From G963676655 sp963678305 (GTDB lineage: Bacteria > Verrucomicrobiota > Lentisphaeria > Victivallales > Victivallaceae): a DNA stretch of 64,000 nucleotides. The stretch spans positions 1 to 64,000 of the forward strand of contig CAXXVV010000017.1 of NCBI GenBank assembly GCA_963678305.2. The letters are read 5' to 3'. Below are positions 41,725-50,714 of the stretch, piece by piece. The notes beneath the pieces are model-generated. The model made no database searches and was not told the origin of the DNA. It worked only from the letters and a program-made list of their open reading frames with translations. The translations under genes and the position numbers were made by a program. The first letter of the stretch is position 1, and each line of letters opens with the position of its first letter.

Positions 41725-44589
41725 TTATTTTTTCCGCAAACTCAACTGGATCGGAATACCGTGCCGGAAGGTTCCGGTAATAATCGTATTGCCGTTTGCT
41801 ATCTTGATTGATGCTCTCTTATCCGGAGCGTCGGCAGTCCATGTTCCACGTAAAACAATGGTCACGATTCGGGACTGCATGGCTTTTATTTCCTGGGCCC
41901 TACTCTGTCCGCGCCCGGTAAAACCTGCCAAATCCGGAGTGTTCAGACTCAAGGATAAGGTTTTACCGTCTTTGAACATGACATAACAGGGAGTTTTAAC
42001 TTCCGCCAGTGGTCCTAAATCAAGTTTTGCCGCCGGTTTAAAAAAGATCGCGGCGGAGACGCCGGTCGCTTTATCCCTGACGGCCTGAACATTATTATCA
42101 CATTTCAAAACCTGATACGGTTTATCCGCTTTCATCTTCTCTGCATAAGCAGCAGCCGTTTCCGGCGTAGCGTCAAGCAGGATCAGATATTCATAGGAAG
42201 CATTCTTCGGACGAATACCGTGGTTAATCCAGGCGGAAGCAAAATTACCGGAGGCCATTTTCTTTGTTTTATTATGCGGTGAACTCTGGTTGCGTCGAAT
42301 GACTTTAACCTCTCCGCCGGAGACTATGAACCAGGCGTTGCCGAACGGATCTGCGACCCAGGCCGGAACCATGCTGTCGGCTTTGAACGGAATACCGGTA
42401 ATTGCTTTATCCGAATTAAAGTATATCGGCACGGAACCGTCTTTCACATTATACTGGGTCAAAATCGTCTCGACCGGATATTCCGATTTAGCGGTGATTC
42501 CTGAACCGAGGCAGATTATCCGGTCCTCAAAACAAAACGAACTTTTGACGGCCCGGAAACCGCTATCAAAATTCTTGATCTTCGGCTCCGAAAGCTCTAC
42601 CCCGAACGCGCCGTATTTGCCCAGTAAATTGGAACTGCCGCTGATGGTTGAAGGAGACGTAAGCATCAAAGTATTATGCTTGGGGCTTTCAAGAATATTA
42701 AACGGACGATGCAGCACAGTCGCACCCGGATTACGATTCCAGTCCCAGCCGGACTGGACGCGGCCGACAGATGCGGGGCCGGACTTCGGCATGATCTCGA
42801 TCGTGCCGTTGCTCTGATAACGCCCGTAACGATTATCTCTCGTGTAAATTTCCGAGGACCAGACATAGCGGTTGTATCCCTTCAAGGTCACAGCTTTGTC
42901 TTTATAGCGATGAACCCCGAAACAGCCGTAATTAAAGGTCCAGTGCCCTTGCGGGTTCTTGTCAGTAATGACCGGCTTGCCGCCGTCGGCTTCCGCAAAC
43001 CATTCATAAAAAGGTTTTAATCTGGACAGTTTACCGTAACTGAAAGGATGCCTGCCGCAAATCCCCATTCCCGGAGCGGGATTGCAATAGACATACGCTG
43101 AATATAAAACCCGGCGAAGATTGTCCAGCGCTTTTCTATTCATGGCCCATGGCGTACCCGAAAAAAGATAGCAGACATAAGAAGCCGAGGCCATTGCCCC
43201 GAAACTGTATCCTGGATAGTGTCCCCAATGATGGTAACCGCAACCGTCAGCCTTGAAGCCGCCCATCCAGCCCGGTGATTCCATGCCGAGATTGCGTGAA
43301 TAAAATTCACTGAATGCGTTAAACGCGGCAACTTTTTCCGGCGAATCAGGCATCAAAAGCAAAGTCATAACCGCACTCTTTGACATGGTATTGAAAAAGT
43401 CGCAATTGGGATCGGCCCAGTTTTTTTTATCAAAAATGTACCTGATGTTCGAGAACCATTGGGTCATATCGCTGACCTGGTGCAGCAAACCGGCATCAAG
43501 TAACGGCTTGCGCATCAGGAACAACGCGGTAAACATCTCACGGGTATTGTAGCCGTGATGGTGCATGGTTCCAAGCGAACTGCCGGCGGCCCAGCCCTGG
43601 TCCAGCAAATGCCTGACCATAAGCAAGTACATTTTCCTGATATCCGCGGCATGCCTACCTTCCGGAGCGACATTGCAGGCATAAGCCAGTTTCAACATCA
43701 GCGGCCCGTAAAGCTGGCGCATGTCAACATAATCTTTCAGGTATTTTTTGCCGTTTTTAAGGCCGGCACAGATCGCGTCCTGACTGACAAATTTAACATG
43801 GCGTCCCTTTATCACGCCGTTTTTTTCCGTAATCCCGGTTTGTTTGAAACCACGTTCCAAGTTAGTTAAATCAACGGCTTTGACATTTTTCAGCAATTCC
43901 TGCCGGACACGATGTTCGATCAGGGCAAAACCCTTTTTATCCGCCTCGGTCATAACAGGCAGTTTTTTGGGGGCAAGCTGATAAAACTTCATCTTAGGCG
44001 CCCAGTGATTGGTTTCCTGCTTATTAACAAAAGGAACCTGCGCGTCATTGCTCTGATGCCGGACATCGACTATAGAACAAGGAATTATCCGGTCAAGAAA
44101 GAGGGTTCCGGATGAAATATTTTTCGGCGCGACAATTCGGATGAAATCCATCCCTTTGACCGGCTTTCCCTGCATGTCCCGGGTGTATGACACCCAGCAT
44201 GTGCGCCAGCCGGTAAAGTTCAAGTTGAAGTCAAAATAGCAGTTGACCTTGCTTTTTTTACCGAACTCGAACCGGAGTTTGCCCTGCGGCAAAGCCTTGG
44301 TGTTATATACCAAGATGGAAAAGATGCTGAGCGCGCTCCTTCTGTGGTACTTGTAAGCCTCACTGTTGGTCAGGAACGGGATCAAGGTTTTAAATGTCAG
44401 GGATGAGTTTTTCTTCCAATCCCAGCGCAAAGAATTTTCGCCGTGGATCGAGCGGGTATCAGTAACCTGAATTCGAGAGTTATCCGCCTCGACGTATCCC
44501 GGCACCTTCTTACTTGAAAAATCAATCAGATCTTCGGCATTTAAAACTCCCGCCATCAGCGCCAAAAACAACACCAGCATCTTTTTCAT
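41725..44589 (-). CDS. Chondroitinase ABC-like polysaccharide lyase (PL8 type)
   Basis: A 954-residue secreted lyase like chondroitin/dermatan lyases: signal peptide (MKKMLVLFLALMAGVLNA), N-terminal jelly-roll (about 20-190), helical toroid (about 210-560) and beta-sandwich. The core DGCGYHHWGHYPGYSFGA matches the catalytic His/Tyr block of Proteus chondroitinase ABC I (DGTAWRHEGNYPGYSF as I recall it), ICGRHPF carries the catalytic Arg, and GRYQSNGTIEIMP with SGWDWNRNPGAT follow in order. These enzymes cleave sulfated glycosaminoglycans by beta-elimination. The start at 44589 overlaps the stop of the upstream lyase gene by 4 bp (ATGA), so they are coupled. The preferred polymer is unproven. 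Confidence 0.85.
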   Translation of the reverse strand: MKKMLVLFLALMAGVLNAEDLIDFSSKKVPGYVEADNSRIQVTDTRSIHGENSLRWDWKKNSSLTFKTLIPFLTNSEAYKYHRRSALSIFSILVYNTKALPQGKLRFEFGKKSKVNCYFDFNLNFTGWRTCWVSYTRDMQGKPVKGMDFIRIVAPKNISSGTLFLDRIIPCSIVDVRHQSNDAQVPFVNKQETNHWAPKMKFYQLAPKKLPVMTEADKKGFALIEHRVRQELLKNVKAVDLTNLERGFKQTGITEKNGVIKGRHVKFVSQDAICAGLKNGKKYLKDYVDMRQLYGPLMLKLAYACNVAPEGRHAADIRKMYLLMVRHLLDQGWAAGSSLGTMHHHGYNTREMFTALFLMRKPLLDAGLLHQVSDMTQWFSNIRYIFDKKNWADPNCDFFNTMSKSAVMTLLLMPDSPEKVAAFNAFSEFYSRNLGMESPGWMGGFKADGCGYHHWGHYPGYSFGAMASASYVCYLFSGTPWAMNRKALDNLRRVLYSAYVYCNPAPGMGICGRHPFSYGKLSRLKPFYEWFAEADGGKPVITDKNPQGHWTFNYGCFGVHRYKDKAVTLKGYNRYVWSSEIYTRDNRYGRYQSNGTIEIMPKSGPASVGRVQSGWDWNRNPGATVLHRPFNILESPKHNTLMLTSPSTISGSSNLLGKYGAFGVELSEPKIKNFDSGFRAVKSSFCFEDRIICLGSGITAKSEYPVETILTQYNVKDGSVPIYFNSDKAITGIPFKADSMVPAWVADPFGNAWFIVSGGEVKVIRRNQSSPHNKTKKMASGNFASAWINHGIRPKNASYEYLILLDATPETAAAYAEKMKADKPYQVLKCDNNVQAVRDKATGVSAAIFFKPAAKLDLGPLAEVKTPCYVMFKDGKTLSLSLNTPDLAGFTGRGQSRAQEIKAMQSRIVTIVLRGTWTADAPDKRASIKIANGNTIITGTFRHGIPIQLSLRKK

Positions 44590-45482
44590 AATTTCACCAT
44601 AACCGGCAAACCTTCGGCACAATGTACCTTAAGTTTCTTGCCATTTTTTAGAGTTATTGTAATATCCGTACCTTTTTTACCAACTTTGTCGTAATCAATA
44701 TATTCACCGAAATCGGGATCGCAAATACTTATCCGGTCGCCCTGCGCCATCAGCAAACATGGGCGGCTGACTGATTTTATATCGCCGTAACCTTTGAATT
44801 TACCAGCATCGAAAACAGCGTATGCGGTAATGCCGCTTTGACGATCGGAAACAATATGCGCCACCGCGTCTTTCCGATGTACAATATATGGAATTTTATT
44901 CGCAAATTTACGCGTTTTATCCCCCCCGGCATCGACCAGAACGGCATACTCGTAACCGGCATCCTGCGGAGCCTTGCCGTGATCGATCAAAACCAGTTCG
45001 GTATCCCCTTCGCTCGGAGTCAACTCACCGCGACTCGCGACATTCTTTTCATCCCATTTGTTATAGAACGGTTTATTCTGATGCTGCCGTATTATCTCGA
45101 CCCTATCATTTCCGTTCGCAATATAATAACCGTTATCATAGGAGTCAACAAAAAAGTTTTTTCCTTTGACCGCTCGCTTCACCGGAAAACCGGTGATCGA
45201 ACCGTTAAGCAAAGACTTGTCTTGATTTTCCGGCGTCAAATGATTTTGCAGGATTACTGTACAAACCCGGTGCTGTTTATCCTCGCTGGAAATATCGCTG
45301 CCCAGAGCCAGGATATAGTCATCAAAGAAAAACATCGATTTGCGCCATTTGAATGTTGTATCATAAGCGGAATTCTTCAAACGTTTGGCAAACTCTTTTT
45401 TACCAAGCCAGTAAGTCGGCGGTCCCAGTCGCCGCGGATCATTCCAATCGGGAAGTTCCTCGTGAAATTTCATGGCAAACAT
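44586..45482 (-). CDS. PL8-type lyase, C-terminal part of a frameshifted gene
   Basis: These 298 codons encode the C-terminal beta-sandwich region of the second lyase (MFFFDDYILALGSDISSED matches the FCFEDRIICLGSGI region of the neighbouring lyase). Alone it lacks a ribosome binding site and the catalytic domain. Adding one G to the G4 tract at 45491-45494 joins it to 45470-47635 through ...CSLGDYGMFAMKF..., the natural sequence expected there. Its stop overlaps the start of the next lyase gene by 4 bp. Confidence 0.85.
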   Translation of the reverse strand: MFAMKFHEELPDWNDPRRLGPPTYWLGKKEFAKRLKNSAYDTTFKWRKSMFFFDDYILALGSDISSEDKQHRVCTVILQNHLTPENQDKSLLNGSITGFPVKRAVKGKNFFVDSYDNGYYIANGNDRVEIIRQHQNKPFYNKWDEKNVASRGELTPSEGDTELVLIDHGKAPQDAGYEYAVLVDAGGDKTRKFANKIPYIVHRKDAVAHIVSDRQSGITAYAVFDAGKFKGYGDIKSVSRPCLLMAQGDRISICDPDFGEYIDYDKVGKKGTDITITLKNGKKLKVHCAEGLPVMVKL

Positions 45483-47635
45483 ACCGTAATCCCCAGGGAA
45501 CAGCCGCCGCAGAAGACTTCATCCGTCAATCTTTCTTCAACCATAAAATGCGAACGCAAAGCGGAATAAGGCAGCTCACGAACCGTGGTTCCCGGCCAGA
45601 AGTTAAAATCCCAGCCATTGTAATTGAATTTTTTTCCGGATGGAATAAAACCGCTGTATTTTGCGCTGACCGGCTGACCTTTTGAGATGATCTGATATGC
45701 CCCGTAACTCAGATAGCGCCCCATTGAGTTGGCACCAGCCTGAGCGCCGTAAATCTCATTGATATTGTAACCTTTTTTCTGTCCCTTGACGGTAAATACC
45801 CAGTCACCGCGCCGATGGACGCCGGAAGCTGCATGATTTAAGGTAAGATGGCCCTGTATACTTTTTATCGGTTTTATGCCCTTGGCCTTCAGGTCGGTAA
45901 TGGTATTTTTTATTTCTTTGCGCAATTGCATCTCACGCCGAACCTGACTTTTTGTCTTGCATTCCGGAATCAGGTCATTTAACCGCTTTTCAGCTATATA
46001 GAGATATATCGGGGCAATATCACGGTCTATCTCGTTTTTCTCACCGGGATTGCCGCAATACATCATATTCTCGATCACATTCGGCGAAAGCGCACCACCA
46101 CTGCGCCAACGTCCGCCCCATAACTGCGGCGCTTCGGCGCGGCCGGTATAAAAGGCCATACTCAGAACCACCCTCTTGATGGCCTTATGCATCTGTATCG
46201 ACTCAAAAGGAGTGCCGTCAAGCTGCTTGATCAACTTGACAACCGGGCCGACCGCCCCGAGATTGTAACCATTGTACATCATCCCGTGATGATGAAAAGA
46301 ACCGTCCGGTTTAATCACCCCGTCCGTCGCGCTGCGGTCCAGCCAGAGTTTCAGGGCTGTAAGGTCGCGCCACTTTTCAGGAGTGTTATCCTGAAGCATG
46401 ACCGTCATAAACCTGGCATCCATCAGGGTATTGAAATTGTCTGCGGAGCCCGTATCATCTTTCAGGTAGAAGCGGTCTACTCCATTCAAATCTTTTTCCA
46501 GAACAATAAGTTTCTCAAACCGTCCCGATTTTTTCAGCTCGTCTTTCATCAGCCAGACCGGATAGGCGAAACCGGCCCGAAGTGAATAACCGGTTCCATG
46601 GCCAAGCTGAAGTGCCAAATCGATCATGGAGTTAAACATCTCCAACAACTCTTTACGCTGTTTAAGATCTGAACTCTGGTGATATGCCACCCCGAGACGG
46701 CCTATTTCGCCCCAGAAATGACTGCCGCGATTCACCATGCCGCTGATTTCATCGCCAAGTCGCCGGATATCATGCTGTTTAAACTTAGCACGAATCTGCG
46801 CCATCTGTTTATTTGTGACTTTTCTTTTTACCGGTTTGCGGTATCCGGCAAATACTTTTTTATCAAGTTCTTTAAGAACAAACAGTTGTTCACCGGAAAG
46901 TCTTTCTGTTTTCTCTATCTCAATCGCTTCACCCGGTAAAAGCATATCCGGGTAAATCCTGCCCTTGACGTCACAGTCTATATCCGGCCGGAATTTCTTT
47001 TTTGACTTGATCCAGGGCGCCTGTTTCGATGGCATAAAAAAACGCACGTCCTGCTCGGTGCGCGGCGCAAATTTGTCAAAATACAATTCCCCCGGCTTAT
47101 CCGGGGCAATTATCCGCAGCGTATCGGCTGTTTTCTGATTCGGAAAACCGTCAAGATCACGACCGTAAATGAATTTCAGATTGCGCCAGCCGACAAAATT
47201 CAAGTTGAAATAAAACCGGCAATCGACCTTTTTGCCATCTCCTATCTCGAACCACAGCTTGTCATCACGTGATTCCGGATTGAATATCCAGATAGAAAAA
47301 GAACTTAAACTGCAGCAGGTAACCCAGTCATAGACAATATCATCCGGATCTTTGCCGGTCAGGTTTCTGAACGCTTCACTATTTTTATAAACAAGCGCGG
47401 CTCCCTTGCCGGTCCATTTCCAGCCCAGAGATTTGCCGCTTTTTACCGCATAGGCTTTATCGCTGACAGCTGTCGTCGACGGCCCTTCGGTCTTGAATTC
47501 ATTCAAGTTGCCATCCTCGAATTCATAAGTTTTATAATTGGCCACCTGAATTTCAAATGGCGGTTTCTTTTCAGCGGCGGACATATAAACTCCTGATATT
47601 GCGACAGCGATTGATAAAAATAATTTGGCATCCAT
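45470..47635 (-). CDS. PL8-type polysaccharide lyase, N-terminal and catalytic part of a frameshifted gene
   Basis: The first 721 codons of a second chondroitinase-like lyase, paralogous to 41725-44589. It has a signal peptide (MDAKLFLSIAVAISGVYMSA), a jelly-roll with the same core (CRFYFNLNFVGWRNLKFIYG), the helical domain and the catalytic-type block DGSFHHHGMMYNGYNLGA with His and Tyr spaced as in the PL8 family. The region RGDWVFTVKGQKKGYNINEI and NFWPGTTVRELPYSALRSHF starts the beta-sandwich. The frame breaks at 45491-45494 and the remainder is 44586-45482; the whole protein would be about 1,015 residues. It follows a sulfatase gene by 9 nt, in one operon. Confidence 0.87.
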   Translation of the reverse strand: MDAKLFLSIAVAISGVYMSAAEKKPPFEIQVANYKTYEFEDGNLNEFKTEGPSTTAVSDKAYAVKSGKSLGWKWTGKGAALVYKNSEAFRNLTGKDPDDIVYDWVTCCSLSSFSIWIFNPESRDDKLWFEIGDGKKVDCRFYFNLNFVGWRNLKFIYGRDLDGFPNQKTADTLRIIAPDKPGELYFDKFAPRTEQDVRFFMPSKQAPWIKSKKKFRPDIDCDVKGRIYPDMLLPGEAIEIEKTERLSGEQLFVLKELDKKVFAGYRKPVKRKVTNKQMAQIRAKFKQHDIRRLGDEISGMVNRGSHFWGEIGRLGVAYHQSSDLKQRKELLEMFNSMIDLALQLGHGTGYSLRAGFAYPVWLMKDELKKSGRFEKLIVLEKDLNGVDRFYLKDDTGSADNFNTLMDARFMTVMLQDNTPEKWRDLTALKLWLDRSATDGVIKPDGSFHHHGMMYNGYNLGAVGPVVKLIKQLDGTPFESIQMHKAIKRVVLSMAFYTGRAEAPQLWGGRWRSGGALSPNVIENMMYCGNPGEKNEIDRDIAPIYLYIAEKRLNDLIPECKTKSQVRREMQLRKEIKNTITDLKAKGIKPIKSIQGHLTLNHAASGVHRRGDWVFTVKGQKKGYNINEIYGAQAGANSMGRYLSYGAYQIISKGQPVSAKYSGFIPSGKKFNYNGWDFNFWPGTTVRELPYSALRSHFMVEERLTDEVFCGGCSLGITVCLP

Positions 47636-47644
47636 ATATATAAT

Positions 47645-49165
47645 TTACTTTCTCCATTTGATTTTTTCAGGATGTTTTTGGGCATCAGCCCATGAATCCA
47701 GTTGTTTTTGCATCTTATCCTGAATATCCTTAAGCTCAGAAGAACCATAGATGTTTTTACCATCAAGTAAATTATCTTTGAGAAAATACAATTCATAAAG
47801 CACCGGCCCGTCTTTCTGATCCAAACGCACCAGCTTGTAATTGCCGGAACGCAGCATTGACTGTCGGCCTAGAATGGAATAGCATGGCGAAACACCGGAA
47901 GAGCCATCGCCCTTCAACAAACTGTTAATAGAGCCTGATTCAATCTGAGCATATTTCCAGTGCTTGACCCCGGCCGCATCCAGGATAGTGCCGTACAAAT
48001 CAACCGTACTAACCGGAACCTCAACCCTTTTCATTTGCGATTTTCCCGCCGGTTTAATGATCAACGGCACCCGGGCCGAACTTTCCAGCATGGTACACTT
48101 GAAGAACATCCCGAAATGACCGTTATGATCACCGTGATCGGCAGTGAAAACAATTATCGTATTGTCCCACAGTCCCTGTCGCTTGAGTTCGTCAAACAGC
48201 TTGCCCAGATAATGGTCTATCATCGAAACCTGACCGTAATAAGACGCGACTATCCGCTTGTATTCTTCTTTTGAAAAAAGCATACGGTTCGCTTTGATCG
48301 CTTTTCCGCGGAGTGCTTTCAGAACCGTTTTGTCGGCAAGCGGCGCATCCAGTTCCGGAATATCAATATCCTCCGGTTTGTACATATTGTTCCAGCGTTC
48401 CGGCGCAAGCCAGGGATGGTGCGGCCCGAAAAAGCCGGTATACAGGAAAAACGGCTTCGACTTGTCGCGCTCTTTCAGAAAACGAACCGATTGCTCCACG
48501 GTCCAGGTTACCATGTGATCTTTTTCCGGAATAAAATTACGCCCTAAAATAAACTGTTTGAGATTAGTATGGTAAGAAGACTCGTCAACGTCGAACATCC
48601 GGACGAATTCATCGGCTTTTGCCCGCCCGTATTTCTTTGCCAGCATATCTATATAGGCGGAATATTTGTCATCATCGGCATAAACGCTGTAAGGCGCATC
48701 ATGTAATTTTTTGAAGTCGAAGCCGAAACTTTTGACATGCGGCACAAAATGCAGTTTACCCACACCGCCGGTAGTATAACCGTTCGCTTTCAACTGGTCC
48801 GTCATCAGGATCTCATGACCGTTGAACGGTACCCAGTTGCCGTTGACGCCGCAGCCGTTGGGATACTGGCCGCTGAAGATTGCCGCCCGGGCCGGAGCGC
48901 AGACCGGACACGGCGTATAAGCCGCGTCAAAAACAACTCCCTGCCCCGCCAGCATGTCGAGATTGGGGGTTTTAAGAACTTTGTTGCCCATGCAGCCCAG
49001 CGCGTCAAACCGCTGCTGGTCCGTCATTATAAATAAGATATTCGGTTTACTGCTCATACTTTTGCTGACATCATCTTTCATGGTTATTTTTCCGGGCGTA
49101 TGACAACCGGCAAGCAGCCCGGCGGTCGCGGTTGTAAATAAAATTTTACTGGTTCTGATGTTCAT
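47645..49165 (-). CDS. Sulfatase (lipoprotein)
   Basis: A 506-residue type I sulfatase with a lipoprotein signal (lipobox LLAGC, Cys21), so it is probably membrane-anchored and faces outward. The formylglycine motif C-A-P-A-R is at residues 89-93, preceded by AAYTPCPV. Family segments include NILFIMTDQQRFDALG, GVGKLHF and IIVFTADHGDHNGHFG. The ribosome binding site is AAAGGCGC. It is the first enzyme gene after the two pilin-like genes, and a hairpin terminator at 49181-49204 stands before it. It should remove sulfate from the polymer attacked by the two lyases downstream. Confidence 0.92.
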   Translation of the reverse strand: MNIRTSKILFTTATAGLLAGCHTPGKITMKDDVSKSMSSKPNILFIMTDQQRFDALGCMGNKVLKTPNLDMLAGQGVVFDAAYTPCPVCAPARAAIFSGQYPNGCGVNGNWVPFNGHEILMTDQLKANGYTTGGVGKLHFVPHVKSFGFDFKKLHDAPYSVYADDDKYSAYIDMLAKKYGRAKADEFVRMFDVDESSYHTNLKQFILGRNFIPEKDHMVTWTVEQSVRFLKERDKSKPFFLYTGFFGPHHPWLAPERWNNMYKPEDIDIPELDAPLADKTVLKALRGKAIKANRMLFSKEEYKRIVASYYGQVSMIDHYLGKLFDELKRQGLWDNTIIVFTADHGDHNGHFGMFFKCTMLESSARVPLIIKPAGKSQMKRVEVPVSTVDLYGTILDAAGVKHWKYAQIESGSINSLLKGDGSSGVSPCYSILGRQSMLRSGNYKLVRLDQKDGPVLYELYFLKDNLLDGKNIYGSSELKDIQDKMQKQLDSWADAQKHPEKIKWRK

Positions 49166-49180
49166 TTTCGCGCCTTTTAA

Positions 49181-49204
49181 GAAAAACGCGGACTAGTCCG
49201 CGTT
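49181..49204 (-). terminator. Intra-operon terminator between pilin-like and sulfatase genes
   Basis: AACGCGGACTAGTCCGCGTT is a perfect 20-bp palindrome followed on the minus strand by TTTTC. It stands 16 nt before the sulfatase start, so the enzyme genes probably depend on readthrough. Confidence 0.6.
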
Positions 49205-49236
49205 ATACTACTGGTATCAATATTGCTTATATCTTT

Positions 49237-49977
49237 TCAGTACACTACATAATTACCGGTTCTCGGCAAATCAATTGTTGCAGATTGATAAACGCCCTTA
49301 AAGAAAAAACTCTTTCTGCGAGTTCCAACTGTGATGTGAGCGAAAACCCTTCCGGTACCAAAGTCATTCAGCTTGACAACATCAACATGACCGTCCATAA
49401 AACCGATCGGACACGCCCCGGCATGACACAATGTCGGAATCCCGTATACACCAGTCCCGGGATTGTTGATGAAATTGTAAAGCCTTGAATCAACACTTTC
49501 TGGCGTCTTCCAGTTTTGAGCGTCAATCACCATAGATATCTGCGACGGAAAAGGATTCTTACTGATCCTGGCATCACCGACATAGCCACCGACTTTTACG
49601 GCATAGGTGTTATTTGCCTGTTTCTTGGCGGATTCCGTCATCATGGGGCAGTGAAAAACGTTTTCTCCAGTGATGTAGTTGCCGCCCTGGACATAATCGT
49701 TCCCCTTGCCAACGTAAAGGGACCAGGCGCCGATACCGCCGCCCGACGGATTTCCAGTCCAGTAGACAGCGGAAGAATATTTCGCACTGACTATCTCCCC
49801 ATTATAATCATTTGTGTACATCAAGATCCCCAGAGCCGATTGTTTTAAGTTGCTTGCACACTTGATTGTCTTCGCCTTGTCCCGCGCCTGATTCAGCGCC
49901 GGCAGCAGCATACTTGCCAGTATCGCAATGATCGCGATCACTACCAGCAGTTCAATGAGTGTGAAATTCCTTTTCAT
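49237..49977 (-). CDS. Prepilin-type N-terminal domain protein (H-X9-DG type)
   Basis: A 246-residue pilin-like secreted protein: leader MKRN, then FTLIELLVVIAIIAILASML and LPALNQARDKAKTIKCASNLKQ. HAGACPIGFMDGH fits H-X9-DG with a following His. The ribosome binding site is AAGGGACAGG. It is the second of two tandem pilin-like genes (38 nt after the other) and is separated from the sulfatase gene by a terminator hairpin. The two are clearly diverged in their middles, so they are not a recent duplication. Function in polysaccharide use is unknown. Confidence 0.88.
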   Translation of the reverse strand: MKRNFTLIELLVVIAIIAILASMLLPALNQARDKAKTIKCASNLKQSALGILMYTNDYNGEIVSAKYSSAVYWTGNPSGGGIGAWSLYVGKGNDYVQGGNYITGENVFHCPMMTESAKKQANNTYAVKVGGYVGDARISKNPFPSQISMVIDAQNWKTPESVDSRLYNFINNPGTGVYGIPTLCHAGACPIGFMDGHVDVVKLNDFGTGRVFAHITVGTRRKSFFFKGVYQSATIDLPRTGNYVVY

Positions 49978-50015
49978 GCTTATACCTGTCCCTTTTTATG
50001 CAACGATGATTAACA

Positions 50016-50675
50016 TTATAATTGAATGCCAATTCCCGGTTTAGTGACATACCAGGTAAATGTCGATACCCCCTGACGATTGTTCTGGAAGTATACCGAC
50101 GGCAGTTCATTAGCCGAAACAGCCGCTACGTGAAAATCGAAGAACAACGTATTTGCCCGGTCCGAATGAAGCATCCACGGGTTTCCATAACTGGTTCCGC
50201 CGTTGCCGTTTACCAATCGGAAGCTCGGCGTAGGCATTCCGTTACCAGGTTCGCTTGAGTCAATCGCCAGCACCGTACTTGAAGGTGTTATGCAACCGCG
50301 AAGCAGTGTATTGACATATCTTACCCCGTAAGTGGTGTTGTCCTGATAGCTGCCGTTTGTTGCTTCGGATGTCATCGGGCAATGGAACAGCATGTCATTG
50401 CTGATATAGCCCAGCCCGGTAACTGAATTGCGCAGTTCCTTCTTCCTCAAATAAAGGCTCCAGGTGTAATTATAATTATTGGTATTCATAAACCAGCCAT
50501 TATAATCATCTCCGTATTGCGCGAATGCCAAACCGATTTGCTTCAGGTTGTTAACGCATTTTACCGACTTTGCCTTATCACGGGCCTGATTGAGAGCCGG
50601 CAGCAACATGCTGGCGAGAATTGCAATAATCGCAATCACAACAAGTAACTCGATCAATGTGAACATTTTCTTCAT
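50016..50675 (-). CDS. Prepilin-type N-terminal domain protein (H-X9-DF variant)
   Basis: A 219-residue pilin-like secreted protein. MKKM leader, FTLIELLVVIAIIAILASML, then LNQARDKAKSVKCVNNLKQI. The C-terminal motif is HSDRANTLFFDFH, in which Phe replaces the Gly of H-X9-DG; a local point change in this otherwise conserved spot. The start at 50675 was chosen from AGGAATGGAAAC and the short leader. It starts 39 nt after the stop of the GntR/LacI hybrid regulator gene, with no obvious promoter between, so it is probably cotranscribed with the regulator. Confidence 0.87.
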   Translation of the reverse strand: MKKMFTLIELLVVIAIIAILASMLLPALNQARDKAKSVKCVNNLKQIGLAFAQYGDDYNGWFMNTNNYNYTWSLYLRKKELRNSVTGLGYISNDMLFHCPMTSEATNGSYQDNTTYGVRYVNTLLRGCITPSSTVLAIDSSEPGNGMPTPSFRLVNGNGGTSYGNPWMLHSDRANTLFFDFHVAAVSANELPSVYFQNNRQGVSTFTWYVTKPGIGIQL

Positions 50676-50714
50676 GTTTCCATTCCTTCCTGTTTTCATT
50701 AAAGGTAATTTATG

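Noticed and set aside
44586..45482. Independent secreted protein gene
   Set aside because: No signal peptide or ribosome binding site; it continues the lyase sequence exactly after one added base.
45491..45494. Phase variation at the G4 tract
   Set aside because: Tracts of four or five bases are too short for slippage-driven phase variation; sequencing error or mutation is simpler.
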